Assembly: GCF_014649715.1 (NCBI RefSeq)
Contig: NZ_BMTO01000021.1
Location: 1-64,000 of the forward strand
DNA length: 64,000 nucleotides
DNA from: Streptomyces lateritius
Lineage (GTDB): Bacteria; Actinomycetota; Actinomycetes; Streptomycetales; Streptomycetaceae
Direction of reading: 5' to 3'
Shown here: positions 34,035 through 40,880 of the stretch, piece by piece
Layout: the number at the start of each line of letters is the position of its first letter
Numbering within the stretch: position 1 is the stretch's first letter
Position numbers and translations under genes: made by a program
Notes under the pieces: model-generated
What the model was told of the DNA's origin: nothing
What the model saw: the letters and a program-made list of their open reading frames with translations, nothing else
Database searches by the model: none

Positions 34035-34705
34035 GCCGCTCGCCCCCACATCGCCGTGCCGGGCCTGCCCGCGCGGCGCCCGTTGAGGGACGGCACGGTG
34101 GCGTGCGCGGCGGTCGCCAGGACCGCTCGGCCCGAATGCTTGCCGTCGTACAGGGCGGCGTCGGCTGCCCTCTGCAGGCGCGTCAGGTCGCGTGCGCCGA
34201 TCACGTCCGGGGTCGCGGCACCGACCGAGGCGGCGACGTCAACGGTGCGGCCGTCGTCCAGGACGACCGGGGTGTGGAGCATCCGGACCAGCTGCTCCAG
34301 GCGGAGAGCGCGGCGGTCGGAGGGCAGCTGAAGGACCACGGCGAACTCATCGCCTCCGAGCCGGCCGACCGCAGCACGCGGGCCCGCCCACGCGGTGAGG
34401 CGGGCCGCGATCGACGCGAGGACGCGGTCGCCCGCCGCGTGCCCGAGCCGGTCGTTGATCTCCTTGAACCTGTCGGCGTCGACCATGACCACGGCCACGT
34501 GGCCGTGGCGGGCCAGGAGGCGGCGGGCGCGGGCGGTGTAGGCGTCGCGGCGCAGCAGGCCGGTCAGGGGATCGCGGCGGCTCGCAGCGATCTTCTTATG
34601 CAGGGCGATGGCGTGTACGGCCCAGCCGGTCAACGGCACGGCCGCGGTCGTCAGCAGGAGTGCGCGCTGCCCGAACCGGGTCTGTGTGCGCAGGGCGGAG
34701 TCCAT
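34031..34705 (-). CDS. GGDEF diguanylate cyclase, membrane-anchored
   Basis: A 224-aa product from ATG 34705 (GGGAGA upstream). One membrane helix (16-34) is followed by a full GGDEF domain: DPLTGLLRR (45-53), metal Asp in VDADRFKEIND (76-85), intact GGDEF (117-121) and a C-terminal ADAALYDGKHSGR. The RxxD inhibitory site five residues before GGDEF is missing (RAAVGRLGGDEF). It should make cyclic di-GMP from two GTP. In Streptomyces c-di-GMP holds the BldD switch, so plasmid control of host development is conceivable. Confidence 0.9.
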   Translation of the reverse strand: MDSALRTQTRFGQRALLLTTAAVPLTGWAVHAIALHKKIAASRRDPLTGLLRRDAYTARARRLLARHGHVAVVMVDADRFKEINDRLGHAAGDRVLASIAARLTAWAGPRAAVGRLGGDEFAVVLQLPSDRRALRLEQLVRMLHTPVVLDDGRTVDVAASVGAATPDVIGARDLTRLQRAADAALYDGKHSGRAVLATAAHATVPSLNGRRAGRPGTAMWGRAA

Positions 34706-34795
34706 ACTGGGGATCTCCCTCTCGTCTCGTACGGGGTGGGAAGGCCCGGGGCAGGCGATCGGTTTGGACGCCTGGACGCCTGTCCCGGGGCGGAT

Positions 34796-35101
34796 CTACA
34801 GATCGAAGTCGCCGTTGTCGGCGCGGGTCCAGCTGTACGGGTCGTTCCAGCGGCCGGCGGTCGCCGCCTTCCAGTCGAGCTCCCAGCCGGGCCGGTAGCC
34901 GTGTGCCGTCCAGCCGTCCGGCCGCCTGCCGGGGACCTCGAGCCCGGCCTGCTGCGCGGCGGCGGCCTGGTCGTAGACCTCGTGGGCGATCCGTACGGCG
35001 GCGCTGCGGCTGTCGGCGTGGCCGGTGAAGACGTGCACACCGCGCAGGCCGGCGGTGTTCCTTATGGGGACGTCGACCTCGTAGAGGGGGAGCAGGGTCA
35101 T
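34796..35101 (-). CDS. Conserved hypothetical protein of transfer operons
   Basis: A 101-aa product. The second ATG of an ATGGACGTCATG string (35101) was chosen because GGAG is nine bases upstream of it. It reads LLPLYEVDVPIRNTAGLRGV and HADSRSAAVRIAHEVYDQAA, a mixed alpha/beta small protein with a Trp-rich end (GRWNDPYSWTRADNGDFDL). Function unknown. Confidence 0.7.
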   Translation of the reverse strand: MTLLPLYEVDVPIRNTAGLRGVHVFTGHADSRSAAVRIAHEVYDQAAAAQQAGLEVPGRRPDGWTAHGYRPGWELDWKAATAGRWNDPYSWTRADNGDFDL

Positions 35102-35204
35102 GACGTCCATCTCCTTTCGTTGTTCTCGGCGGTGAGGGACCACCGCGACCGCCCCGGCCTGCGTCGTACGCGCGGGGCCGGGCGGCACGGAGGACCATCA
35201 CCGG

Positions 35205-35552
35205 CTACGGCGCGGACGGCTCCTCGGCGGGGACCTCGTAGACGTCGATGACGTCCTCGCCGCCGGACCAGGTGCCGGGGGCGTGGCGGATGTAGACGAT
35301 GCGCAGCGGGGAGCCGTCGCGGGTGGTGACGTCGTACTCGTGGACCAGGTGCTTCTTGAGGGCCGAGCGGACGGCCGGGGCCACGGACCGGGCGGGCATC
35401 CGGGACGGGAACGGCAGGAGGCGGGCGCCGTTGACGGTGGTGTACTGCAGGGCCTGGCGCGGCCAGAGGCGGGCGGCGTTCATCGCGCCGTGGTCGCGCA
35501 GGGCCTGGAAGTGGGCGTCGTAGTACGCCTTCGCGGCGGCGGACATGGACAT
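35205..35552 (-). CDS. Conserved hypothetical protein
   Basis: A 115-aa product from ATG 35552, with AGGAG upstream. It has AAAKAYYDAHFQALRDHGAM, then ALKKHLVHEYDVTTRDGSPL and an acidic end (GGEDVIDVYEVPAEEPSAP) that resembles the C-termini of the OB-like neighbour. Co-directional with 34796 and 35584 genes. Function unknown. Confidence 0.7.
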   Translation of the reverse strand: MSMSAAAKAYYDAHFQALRDHGAMNAARLWPRQALQYTTVNGARLLPFPSRMPARSVAPAVRSALKKHLVHEYDVTTRDGSPLRIVYIRHAPGTWSGGEDVIDVYEVPAEEPSAP

Positions 35553-35583
35553 GAGCGGGTCTCCTTCGGCGTGCCGGTCCGGA

Positions 35584-35793
35584 TCAGAAGTCGAGCTGGA
35601 TCGTGATGGGCCTGCGGTGGTCGCCGTAGTCGCGGCGGGGGTCGTGGACGGTGTGGCGGTGCGCGGCGAGGCCAGCCGCGCCGCCTTGGACCGGGATGCG
35701 GCACTCACCACAGCCGTGCCACCACTCGTCCCCGGCCGGCAGGTCGGCCGGGGTGAGCGGGTGCGGGTGCGGGCCGTCGGCGGCGCGGCTCAT
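35584..35793 (-). CDS. Small C2H2-like zinc-binding protein
   Basis: A 69-aa product from ATG 35793, which overlaps the stop of an upstream frame by ATGA. It contains WWHGCGECRIPVQGGAAGLA then AHRHTVHD, giving CxxC and HxxxH ligands as in a zinc finger. It ends RPITIQLDF. Probably a nucleic-acid-binding accessory of the operon. Confidence 0.65.
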   Translation of the reverse strand: MSRAADGPHPHPLTPADLPAGDEWWHGCGECRIPVQGGAAGLAAHRHTVHDPRRDYGDHRRPITIQLDF

Positions 35794-36108
35794 TCGCGGA
35801 CCGCCGCGGCGTACTGCTTGCTCTTCCAGGTCGGCGCGGCCGTAGGGGTCGTCGCCCATGCCGGTCGCGTGGTCGTCGGCCTCCTGGTCGACGTCGTCGT
35901 AGCCGCCGTGGACGTCGCAGACGATGTCGTCGCGGTGGTCCAGGCCGCCGGTGAGCGCGCGGTGCAGGCAGGTGACGCTGTAGGCCGGCGTCCAGGCGGT
36001 GGCGCTGCACTCGGGGTCGCGACCTGGTGGATGTCGGTGCGGTTCGTCGGCCTTCTGGACAACGGCGACGACCTCACCAGCCGCAAACCCCTGGCCCGGC
36101 CACGTCAC
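35790..36108 (-). CDS. Conserved hypothetical protein, reading frame uncertain at 3' end
   Basis: The coding signal TPAYSVTCLHRALTGGLDHR, DDIVCDVHGGYDDVDQEADD and GMGDDPYGRADLEE lies in the same frame as the 69-aa zinc protein, so the two could be one 174-aa protein from GTG 36108. An alternative frame gives WKSKQYAAAVRE and a stop at 35790 that overlaps ATG 35793 in the usual way. I favour two genes with a one-base lesion near 35830. Start uncertain. Confidence 0.45.
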
Positions 36109-36320
36109 CGCCGGGGCGGTGCTTGTCGGCCCCGACGGCCGAATCCTGCACAATCTCCGCAACGCAATCCAGAAGTGGCCGTCGAGCCGTACTCCAATCC
36201 GAACACGCCTCCCTCATTCGGAGTCATTCCGGGGCGGGCTCTTTTTGCAGTCGACCGTAGGGGCAGGGACGTCGACGACAGATACCCCCGGCAGATGCCG
36301 CTCGACGAAAGGGACCGTCC

Positions 36321-36893
36321 ATGCGCAAGATCGCTCTCCTGCTCGGTTTGGCACTCTCCGCAAGCGTGGCTGCGGCCGCCCCGGCCGCAGCCAACGGCCC
36401 CGGCTACCCCCCCAGCAACCAGGCGGTGATCATCAGCAACGCATCGACCGGCTACTACCTGCAGACCGACACTCAGAATGAGAACCGGCCGCAGTACGTC
36501 CAGGCGTGGTACCCCTGGCCGCTGGCCAATGAGGGCTCGGGGTCGGTCTGGCGACTCAAGCAGAAGTACGGCGACCACTACGTCATCCAGACCGAACCGA
36601 TCAAGAACCCGACCCCGGCCTGTCTGACGGTGCCGGACAACGCGAAGGACAACGGCCCGCTGACCGTGACCAACTGCAACGACGGTCCGGCACAGGACTG
36701 GATCGTCCGCGAGGACGGCACCTCCGAGACCTACACCATCACCCCGGCCGGAGCGAACTTCCGGCAGTGGGCAATCACTTCGCAGTCGCAGAACTACCCC
36801 CACCCTGATGTGTACGTGACCCTCAAGCACTTCACCGGAACCAACGCGCCCACCAACATGCGCTGGAAGATCGACCCGAGGTCGGCCGCCTGA
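36321..36893 (+). CDS. Secreted beta-trefoil lectin-like protein
   Basis: A 190-aa product from ATG 36321, with GAAAGGGA upstream. The signal peptide is clear (MRKIALLLGLALSASVAAAA, then PAAANG). The mature part has three W-containing blocks (SVWRLKQKYGDHYVIQ, AQDWIVREDG, NMRWKIDP) and a single pair of Cys (ACLTVP, TNCND), fitting a ricin-type beta-trefoil. It is transcribed against its operon neighbours from its own promoter in 36109-36320. Probably binds glycans outside the cell. Confidence 0.75.
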   Translation: MRKIALLLGLALSASVAAAAPAAANGPGYPPSNQAVIISNASTGYYLQTDTQNENRPQYVQAWYPWPLANEGSGSVWRLKQKYGDHYVIQTEPIKNPTPACLTVPDNAKDNGPLTVTNCNDGPAQDWIVREDGTSETYTITPAGANFRQWAITSQSQNYPHPDVYVTLKHFTGTNAPTNMRWKIDPRSAA

Positions 36894-37027
36894 CCTCCCG
36901 GTCAACGAAGGCCGACAGGCGCGGCGGCCCCGCACGGCTGCTGCGGACCTGCGCCCCTGGGAGAAGCCGACAGAGCCAGATCTGCTGACCCCTCTTACCA
37001 TCAGGTGAACAGTGACCCTCTGACGGC

Positions 37028-37077
37028 GGCTCGCTGCGGAACGCCCCCGCTTGAGCAGGGGTGTTCCGCAGCGAGCC
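37028..37077. terminator. Long hairpin terminator
   Basis: Arms of 20 bases (ggctcgctgcggaacgcccc and its complement with one mismatch) enclose a 10-base loop, about 135 bases after the secreted lectin gene. It probably ends that transcript. Confidence 0.7.
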
Positions 37078-37253
37078 CACGCCAACCTGATTTCTGCTGA
37101 TCAGCGGGGCTGGCGTGCTGTCCCGGGGAAGTGCTCGTGCTGGTCTGGGTGGAGATCGGTAGCACGTGATCGCCTGTCACGGGTGTCATCTGCGGTTCTC
37201 GGGCAAGATCCTTGGCCTGTTGCGTAGGTTCCGCGGCGGGAGGGGTCTTCATC

Positions 37254-37546
37254 GTGGATGTGGTGACTTGGACGATCGAGCAGCGGGTGCAGCTGGCAGA
37301 ACGCGCTGAGAACTGCTGCGCAAGGAGCTGGCCGAGATCGAGACGCGGGTGGCCCGGCTCGAAGCCGCCGAAGTGGCGTACGGGCAGTGGGCCGAGAGGG
37401 ACCGACTGCGGGCGGCGGCCGTCGGGCATTGTGTCGCCGGAGCGGGTGGCCGGGCAGAGTCGCCAGTGCCGACCGGCGGCGGCCGTCACGTTGGTGGTCG
37501 GCGCAGCGGCACGACGTTGTCGGCGGCGGATGAATCCGTTCGCTGA
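37254..37546 (+). pseudogene. Recombinase-transposon accessory gene, frameshifted
   Basis: GTG 37254 (GGGAGGGG upstream) gives DVVTWTIEQRVQLAERAE. The coding signal then shifts near 37318 to LRKELAEIETRVARLEAAEV and AYGQWAERDRLRAAAV, ending at TGA 37546. Joined, this is a roughly 95-aa coiled-coil protein of the type found beside tyrosine-recombinase transposons in Streptomyces. It faces the DUF6262 gene and overlaps its 3' end. Confidence 0.5.
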
Positions 37547-37893
37547 TTACCGTCGTGGATGAGCACGGCGCTGGCGAGGGTGAGTCTGGCTACCAGCTGG
37601 CGGAGATCTTCGATCTCGGCTTTCTGTCGGGCGACGGTCTCCTTGAGCTTGGTGACGGTTTCCCGCAGACGTCTTTCGGCCTCCGGGACCTGCCGGGTCT
37701 CGGTGCGCACTCGTTCGTAGAGTTCGTTCTTCAGGTCGGTGTGCCGTTTGAGGAGGGCCATGCGGTGTACGCCTGCTTCGACGGCGAGGGCAACTACGGT
37801 GAGGCTGCCGTTGGAGGCCGTGGCCTGTCCGGCCAGGAGACGGTCCATGGCCTGGCGAATGCGGGCGCGCTCGTCTTGGTGCTGGTCGTTCAT
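37486..37893 (-). CDS. DUF6262 / TnpC-like protein of a Tn554-type element
   Basis: A 135-aa product from ATG 37893. ASNGSLTVVALAVEAGVHRM and ALLKRHTDLKNELYERVRTE, then a coiled coil (LRETVTKLKETVARQKAEIE), fit the third gene of Tn554-like transposons, which follows two tyrosine recombinase genes. Its start overlaps the stop of the short upstream remnant (TCAT at 37890-37893), but neither recombinase is intact here. Confidence 0.75.
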   Translation of the reverse strand: MNDQHQDERARIRQAMDRLLAGQATASNGSLTVVALAVEAGVHRMALLKRHTDLKNELYERVRTETRQVPEAERRLRETVTKLKETVARQKAEIEDLRQLVARLTLASAVLIHDGNQRTDSSAADNVVPLRRPPT

Positions 37894-38027
37894 GTGAGGG
37901 CCTCGGCTAACTGCCGCCTCGTGGCCAAGCCCTCGGGGACGCGCTGCGGTCGTACTCCGGGAACGTCGTCGCTGCGCGGCACCCGGAACACCTCGCGGCG
38001 GCGGCGCTTCTTCCTCGGGCGCGGCAT
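37890..38027 (-). pseudogene. C-terminal stub of a transposon recombinase
   Basis: The minus frame PRPRKKRRRREVFRVPRSDD and VPEGLATRRQLAEALT ends with a stop that overlaps the DUF6262 start. In intact Tn554-like elements the gene here encodes a tyrosine recombinase with a basic C-terminus. No catalytic Arg/His/Tyr signature is found upstream, so only the tail survives. The recombinase identity is inferred from position. Confidence 0.45.
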
Positions 38028-38223
38028 CACCGGCTCCAGGCGCCGGGCAGCCGGTCGGGACGCTGCGGGAAACGGGGGCCGGGGCGCTGCGGACGGGGCC
38101 GGCCGATGCGGCGGCGCGGGCGGGGGATGAGCACGCGCAGTTCCTCCAGTCGTCGATGGGCAGCGCTGCGCCCCGCCGACGTCGTGCTGGTGTCGGCGGG
38201 GCGCAGCGGGTGGTGCGGCTGGG

Positions 38224-38454
38224 TTATGCGGCGAGGCCTTGGGCCGTGCGGGTGGAGTGCTCACCGGGCGCGGGCGTGCTGTGGCCCGGCCGGGGCGGGA
38301 CCGGCTGCTGCTCGGGGGCGCCTGCCAGGTGGGTGCCGATCAGGTAGCCGATCAACAGCCCGCCGATGCCGAAGACCTTGTGGCGGTTGGCTTTCCACCA
38401 GGTCGGGGCCGGGGGCTCGGTGAGCACTCCTATGACGGTCGGCGCTTTCGCCAA
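38224..38454 (-). CDS. Small single-pass membrane protein
   Basis: A 76-aa product. TTG 38454 was chosen: GGAGA precedes it by eight bases and the sequence becomes coding there (AKAPTVIGVLTEPPAPTWW). One membrane helix (VFGIGGLLIGYLIGTHLAG) and a Pro-rich tail follow. First of the next block of transfer-region genes. Function unknown. Confidence 0.65.
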   Translation of the reverse strand: MAKAPTVIGVLTEPPAPTWWKANRHKVFGIGGLLIGYLIGTHLAGAPEQQPVPPRPGHSTPAPGEHSTRTAQGLAA

Positions 38455-38562
38455 GACGGGGTCTCCTTCTCTCGCGGGCGGGGTGGTGCGTGCGGCCGGG
38501 CGGCCTGTCCGGTCCTCGCCCGGCCCCATGCGGGGTGGGCGAGGGCCAGGCAGGGCGTCAGG

Positions 38563-38816
38563 TCAGTGAGCGCGGCGGGTGCTCAGTCGGCGGGTGGCCC
38601 ACTGCCGCAGCCGGTCGAGGCGGGTGGGGTGGGTGTGCCGCCAGGCGCTGGGGAACACGCCGTCCTCGGTCGGGAACGAGCGCGTGGCGCCGCAGCCGCA
38701 CAGCCAGAAGTACGGCTCGGGTCGGGTGTCGTCGCGCACGGCGGTGACCTTCGCCGGGGCGCCGTCGTGGCGGCCGTGGAAGGTGGCGATGCGGAACTCG
38801 GTGCCTTCAGCTGCAT
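38563..38816 (-). pseudogene. Conserved small protein gene, frameshifted near its start
   Basis: ATG 38816 gives MQLK. The following coding signal is one frame away: GTEFRIATFHGRHDGAPAKV, PEPYFWLCGCGATRSFPTED, ending at TGA 38563. Adding one G in the aaggc run would give a continuous protein of about 84 aa with a CxC motif. The codon bias of the shifted part is excellent, so recent loss or an assembly indel is likely. Confidence 0.6.
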
Positions 38817-38880
38817 GGGATGTCCCTTCGTCAGTTCGGTGACCGCGCGCTCCGGCCCGGGGCGCGCGGCGGGGTGGGGT

Positions 38881-39684
38881 TCAGCGCTGGAGCGGGTGGA
38901 CGTTGTCCGGTTCGTCGCCGTAGTCGTCACCGGCCGGGGTGGGGGCGGGCAGGGTGGCGTGCAGGTGCAGGGAGGGGCTGAACTGGGGCTGGAACTGGGG
39001 CGGGTAGTTGTGGACGATCGGCCGCAGGGTCAGGCCGCGCAGGGCGAAGATGCTGGCGAGCGCCCACATGAGGGCGGCGAGGCCGGTGGCGGCGGCGCGG
39101 CCGCCGCCCGGGGTGGCGGACCAGATCATGGCGAGGGAACCGATCCCGAACAGCAGCCAGGCGATGCGGGCTCCGGCGTTGCCGAAGAACCCGCCGACCA
39201 GGCCGACCAGCCCGGTCAGCTGCCAGAACGCGTACAGGGCGGCCGGGGCGACCGGCAGGTGCGCGGCCTGGTCGGCGAGGAACACGCGGATCGGGTGGTC
39301 GACCGTGCCCCACAGGCCGCTGCCGTCACCGGCGCCGGACGCCGGGACGTCGGACAGGCCCTTGAGCGCGGCGGAGGCGATGTCACCGGCGGCGTCCAGC
39401 ATCAGCACGATGAGGCTGAGTCCGCCGAACAGGAGAGCGGCCTTGATCCAGTTGGCGATCTCGTACCAGCTGACGTGCCGGGCCTGGCCGACCTCCTCCC
39501 ACCGCTCGTAGAGGAAGCCGCCCTCCTCCCAGGACCGCTTCCACGCGGCGCGCAGCCACGCGAGCCGCCCTGTGCCGTGCTGGCCGTGCAGTTCGGGGGC
39601 CGGCGGCTCGGGCGGCAACTGGTTGAGCAGGTCGAGGAAGGACGGGTTGTCCTGGCCAATGATCGGCTTGTCGTTGTGCGTCAT
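38881..39684 (-). CDS. Polytopic membrane protein of the transfer region
   Basis: A 267-aa product from ATG 39684. About five membrane helices (ANWIKAALLFGGLSLIVLML, ALYAFWQLTGLVGLVGGFFG, IAWLLFGIGSLAMIW, GLAALMWALASIFALRG and one weaker) lie between a charged N-terminus and a His/Pro-rich tail (FSPSLHLHATLPAPTPAGDD). It precedes another membrane protein and a TraB-like ATPase gene, so it may be part of the transfer or spread apparatus. Family not recognised. Confidence 0.7.
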   Translation of the reverse strand: MTHNDKPIIGQDNPSFLDLLNQLPPEPPAPELHGQHGTGRLAWLRAAWKRSWEEGGFLYERWEEVGQARHVSWYEIANWIKAALLFGGLSLIVLMLDAAGDIASAALKGLSDVPASGAGDGSGLWGTVDHPIRVFLADQAAHLPVAPAALYAFWQLTGLVGLVGGFFGNAGARIAWLLFGIGSLAMIWSATPGGGRAAATGLAALMWALASIFALRGLTLRPIVHNYPPQFQPQFSPSLHLHATLPAPTPAGDDYGDEPDNVHPLQR

Positions 39685-39732
39685 GGCGTGGCTGCTCCCT
39701 GTGCCGGAGGGCGGGTGATGGTGGTGGGCGGG

Positions 39733-40227
39733 TCAGTGGATCTCGTTGCGGGTGCGGGCGAAGAACGCGCCGCGGGTGGTGCTGTTGTTGTGGATCTCGG
39801 TGTGGTGGGTGACCGGGCCCTCGTAGACGTTCTTGGTGACGGCCGCGCGGGCCTTGCTGATCGCGCCGCCGATGGCGGTGGCGGCCATGGCCAGGCCCGC
39901 GAACGGGAGGGTGACCATGAGGACCCCGGCGAGGGTGACGGAGGCCAGGCCCTGCAGGACGAGCCAGGCGCCGCAGCCGATGCCGGTGATCCCGGCGCCG
40001 ACGCCGATGCTCGCGACGGCGATCCCGGCCGCCCAGGCCGGGACGATGCGGTGGTCGGGCTGCGGTACGGGCGGGGTGGTGCCGAAGGCTGGCGGCGCGG
40101 TGTCGTCGCGGTAGGAGGTGGGGTGCTGCCGGACGGGCTGGGCCGCCCACTCGTCGAGCAGGCGGCGGGCTTCGGCCGCGGCCTCGGACTCGGGCATGCC
40201 GGACTGGGTGGTGTGCAGGGGGTCCAT
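39733..40227 (-). CDS. Two-to-three-pass membrane protein
   Basis: A 164-aa product from ATG 40227. Hydrophobic blocks IVPAWAAGIAVASIGVGAGI, GAWLVLQGLASVTLAGVLM and FAGLAMAATAIGGAI follow a soluble N-terminus. The tail VTHHTEIHNNSTTRGAFFAR is polar. It resembles small spread (Spd) membrane proteins of Streptomyces plasmids in size and location; that link is inference. Confidence 0.7.
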   Translation of the reverse strand: MDPLHTTQSGMPESEAAAEARRLLDEWAAQPVRQHPTSYRDDTAPPAFGTTPPVPQPDHRIVPAWAAGIAVASIGVGAGITGIGCGAWLVLQGLASVTLAGVLMVTLPFAGLAMAATAIGGAISKARAAVTKNVYEGPVTHHTEIHNNSTTRGAFFARTRNEIH

Positions 40228-40450
40228 CGGGGTTCTCCGATCACGCGGGAAAGGGGCGCGCCCTCCTGGCCGTGAGGCTGGGAGGGCGCGCGGGGGCAGT
40301 GGCCGTGCAACGGGGAAGGACGTCGCCGGAGTCGTGTCCGGCGGCGCCCTTCGGCGTTGTGCAGCAGGTGATTTGAGGCTGACGGGTGGGTAGTCACCGC
40401 ACCGGCGCCCCGGGCATCCTCGATCCGGCAGACGCGGTGGAGGGAGTCGG

Positions 40451-40612
40451 GTGGAGTTCGTCTTCGATTGCGGATGGTGCGGCGGGGACAACTACTTCGT
40501 CGGCAAGCAGGTCGGCTTCTGGGTCGACAAGTGGGAGATCCCGTCGGAGTGGGACTGCCGCTTCTGCGACGGGCTCAACTACACGCCCGACCCGCCGTGG
40601 ACCGAGGCGTAG
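40451..40612 (+). CDS. Small zinc-ribbon protein, 53 aa
   Basis: GTG 40451 with GGAGGGAG upstream starts EFVFDCGWCGGDNYFVGKQV, then EIPSEWDCRFCDGLNYTPDP, ending TAG 40610-40612. Two CxxC pairs (CGWC and CRFC) about 30 residues apart make a zinc ribbon. It lies on the plus strand within a long minus-strand gene block and ends just before the 3' end of the facing 62-aa gene. Aromatic-rich; likely a regulatory or nucleic-acid-binding micro-protein. Confidence 0.65.
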   Translation: MEFVFDCGWCGGDNYFVGKQVGFWVDKWEIPSEWDCRFCDGLNYTPDPPWTEA

Positions 40613-40613
40613 G

Positions 40614-40802
40614 TCAGAAGCTGGCGAGCAGTCCGGCGAGCCCGGCAAGGCCGGTGTTGATGGCCGGGGCCAGGCCGGTGGCGGCGAGGGTGAAGCCGAA
40701 CAGCGTGCAGGTCAGCGCGGGGCCGAAGCGGACGTGTCCGCCCTGGACCAGGACGACGACGATGATGGCGAGCAGCGCGGCGGCGGAGATGGACAGGGCC
40801 AC
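40614..40802 (-). CDS. Small two-helix membrane protein
   Basis: A 62-aa product from ATG 40802. It is almost entirely hydrophobic (ALSISAAALLAIIVVVLVQG, then LTCTLFGFTLAATGLAPAIN and TGLAGLAGLLASF). Typical of the tiny membrane proteins near tra genes of Streptomyces plasmids. Function unknown. Confidence 0.7.
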   Translation of the reverse strand: MALSISAAALLAIIVVVLVQGGHVRFGPALTCTLFGFTLAATGLAPAINTGLAGLAGLLASF

Positions 40803-40880
40803 GGCGGGGGTACTCCTTCGCGAACAACGGGGGCCGGCCGCCGTTCGGGCGGGCCGGCCCCTGGGTGATGGGTGGGTGGT

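Noticed and set aside
38239..40275. 678-aa plus-strand frame opposite the membrane protein genes
   Set aside because: Composition is GxG/Val-Asp rich and mirrors the minus-strand genes 38563-40227, which have membrane helices and ribosome sites.
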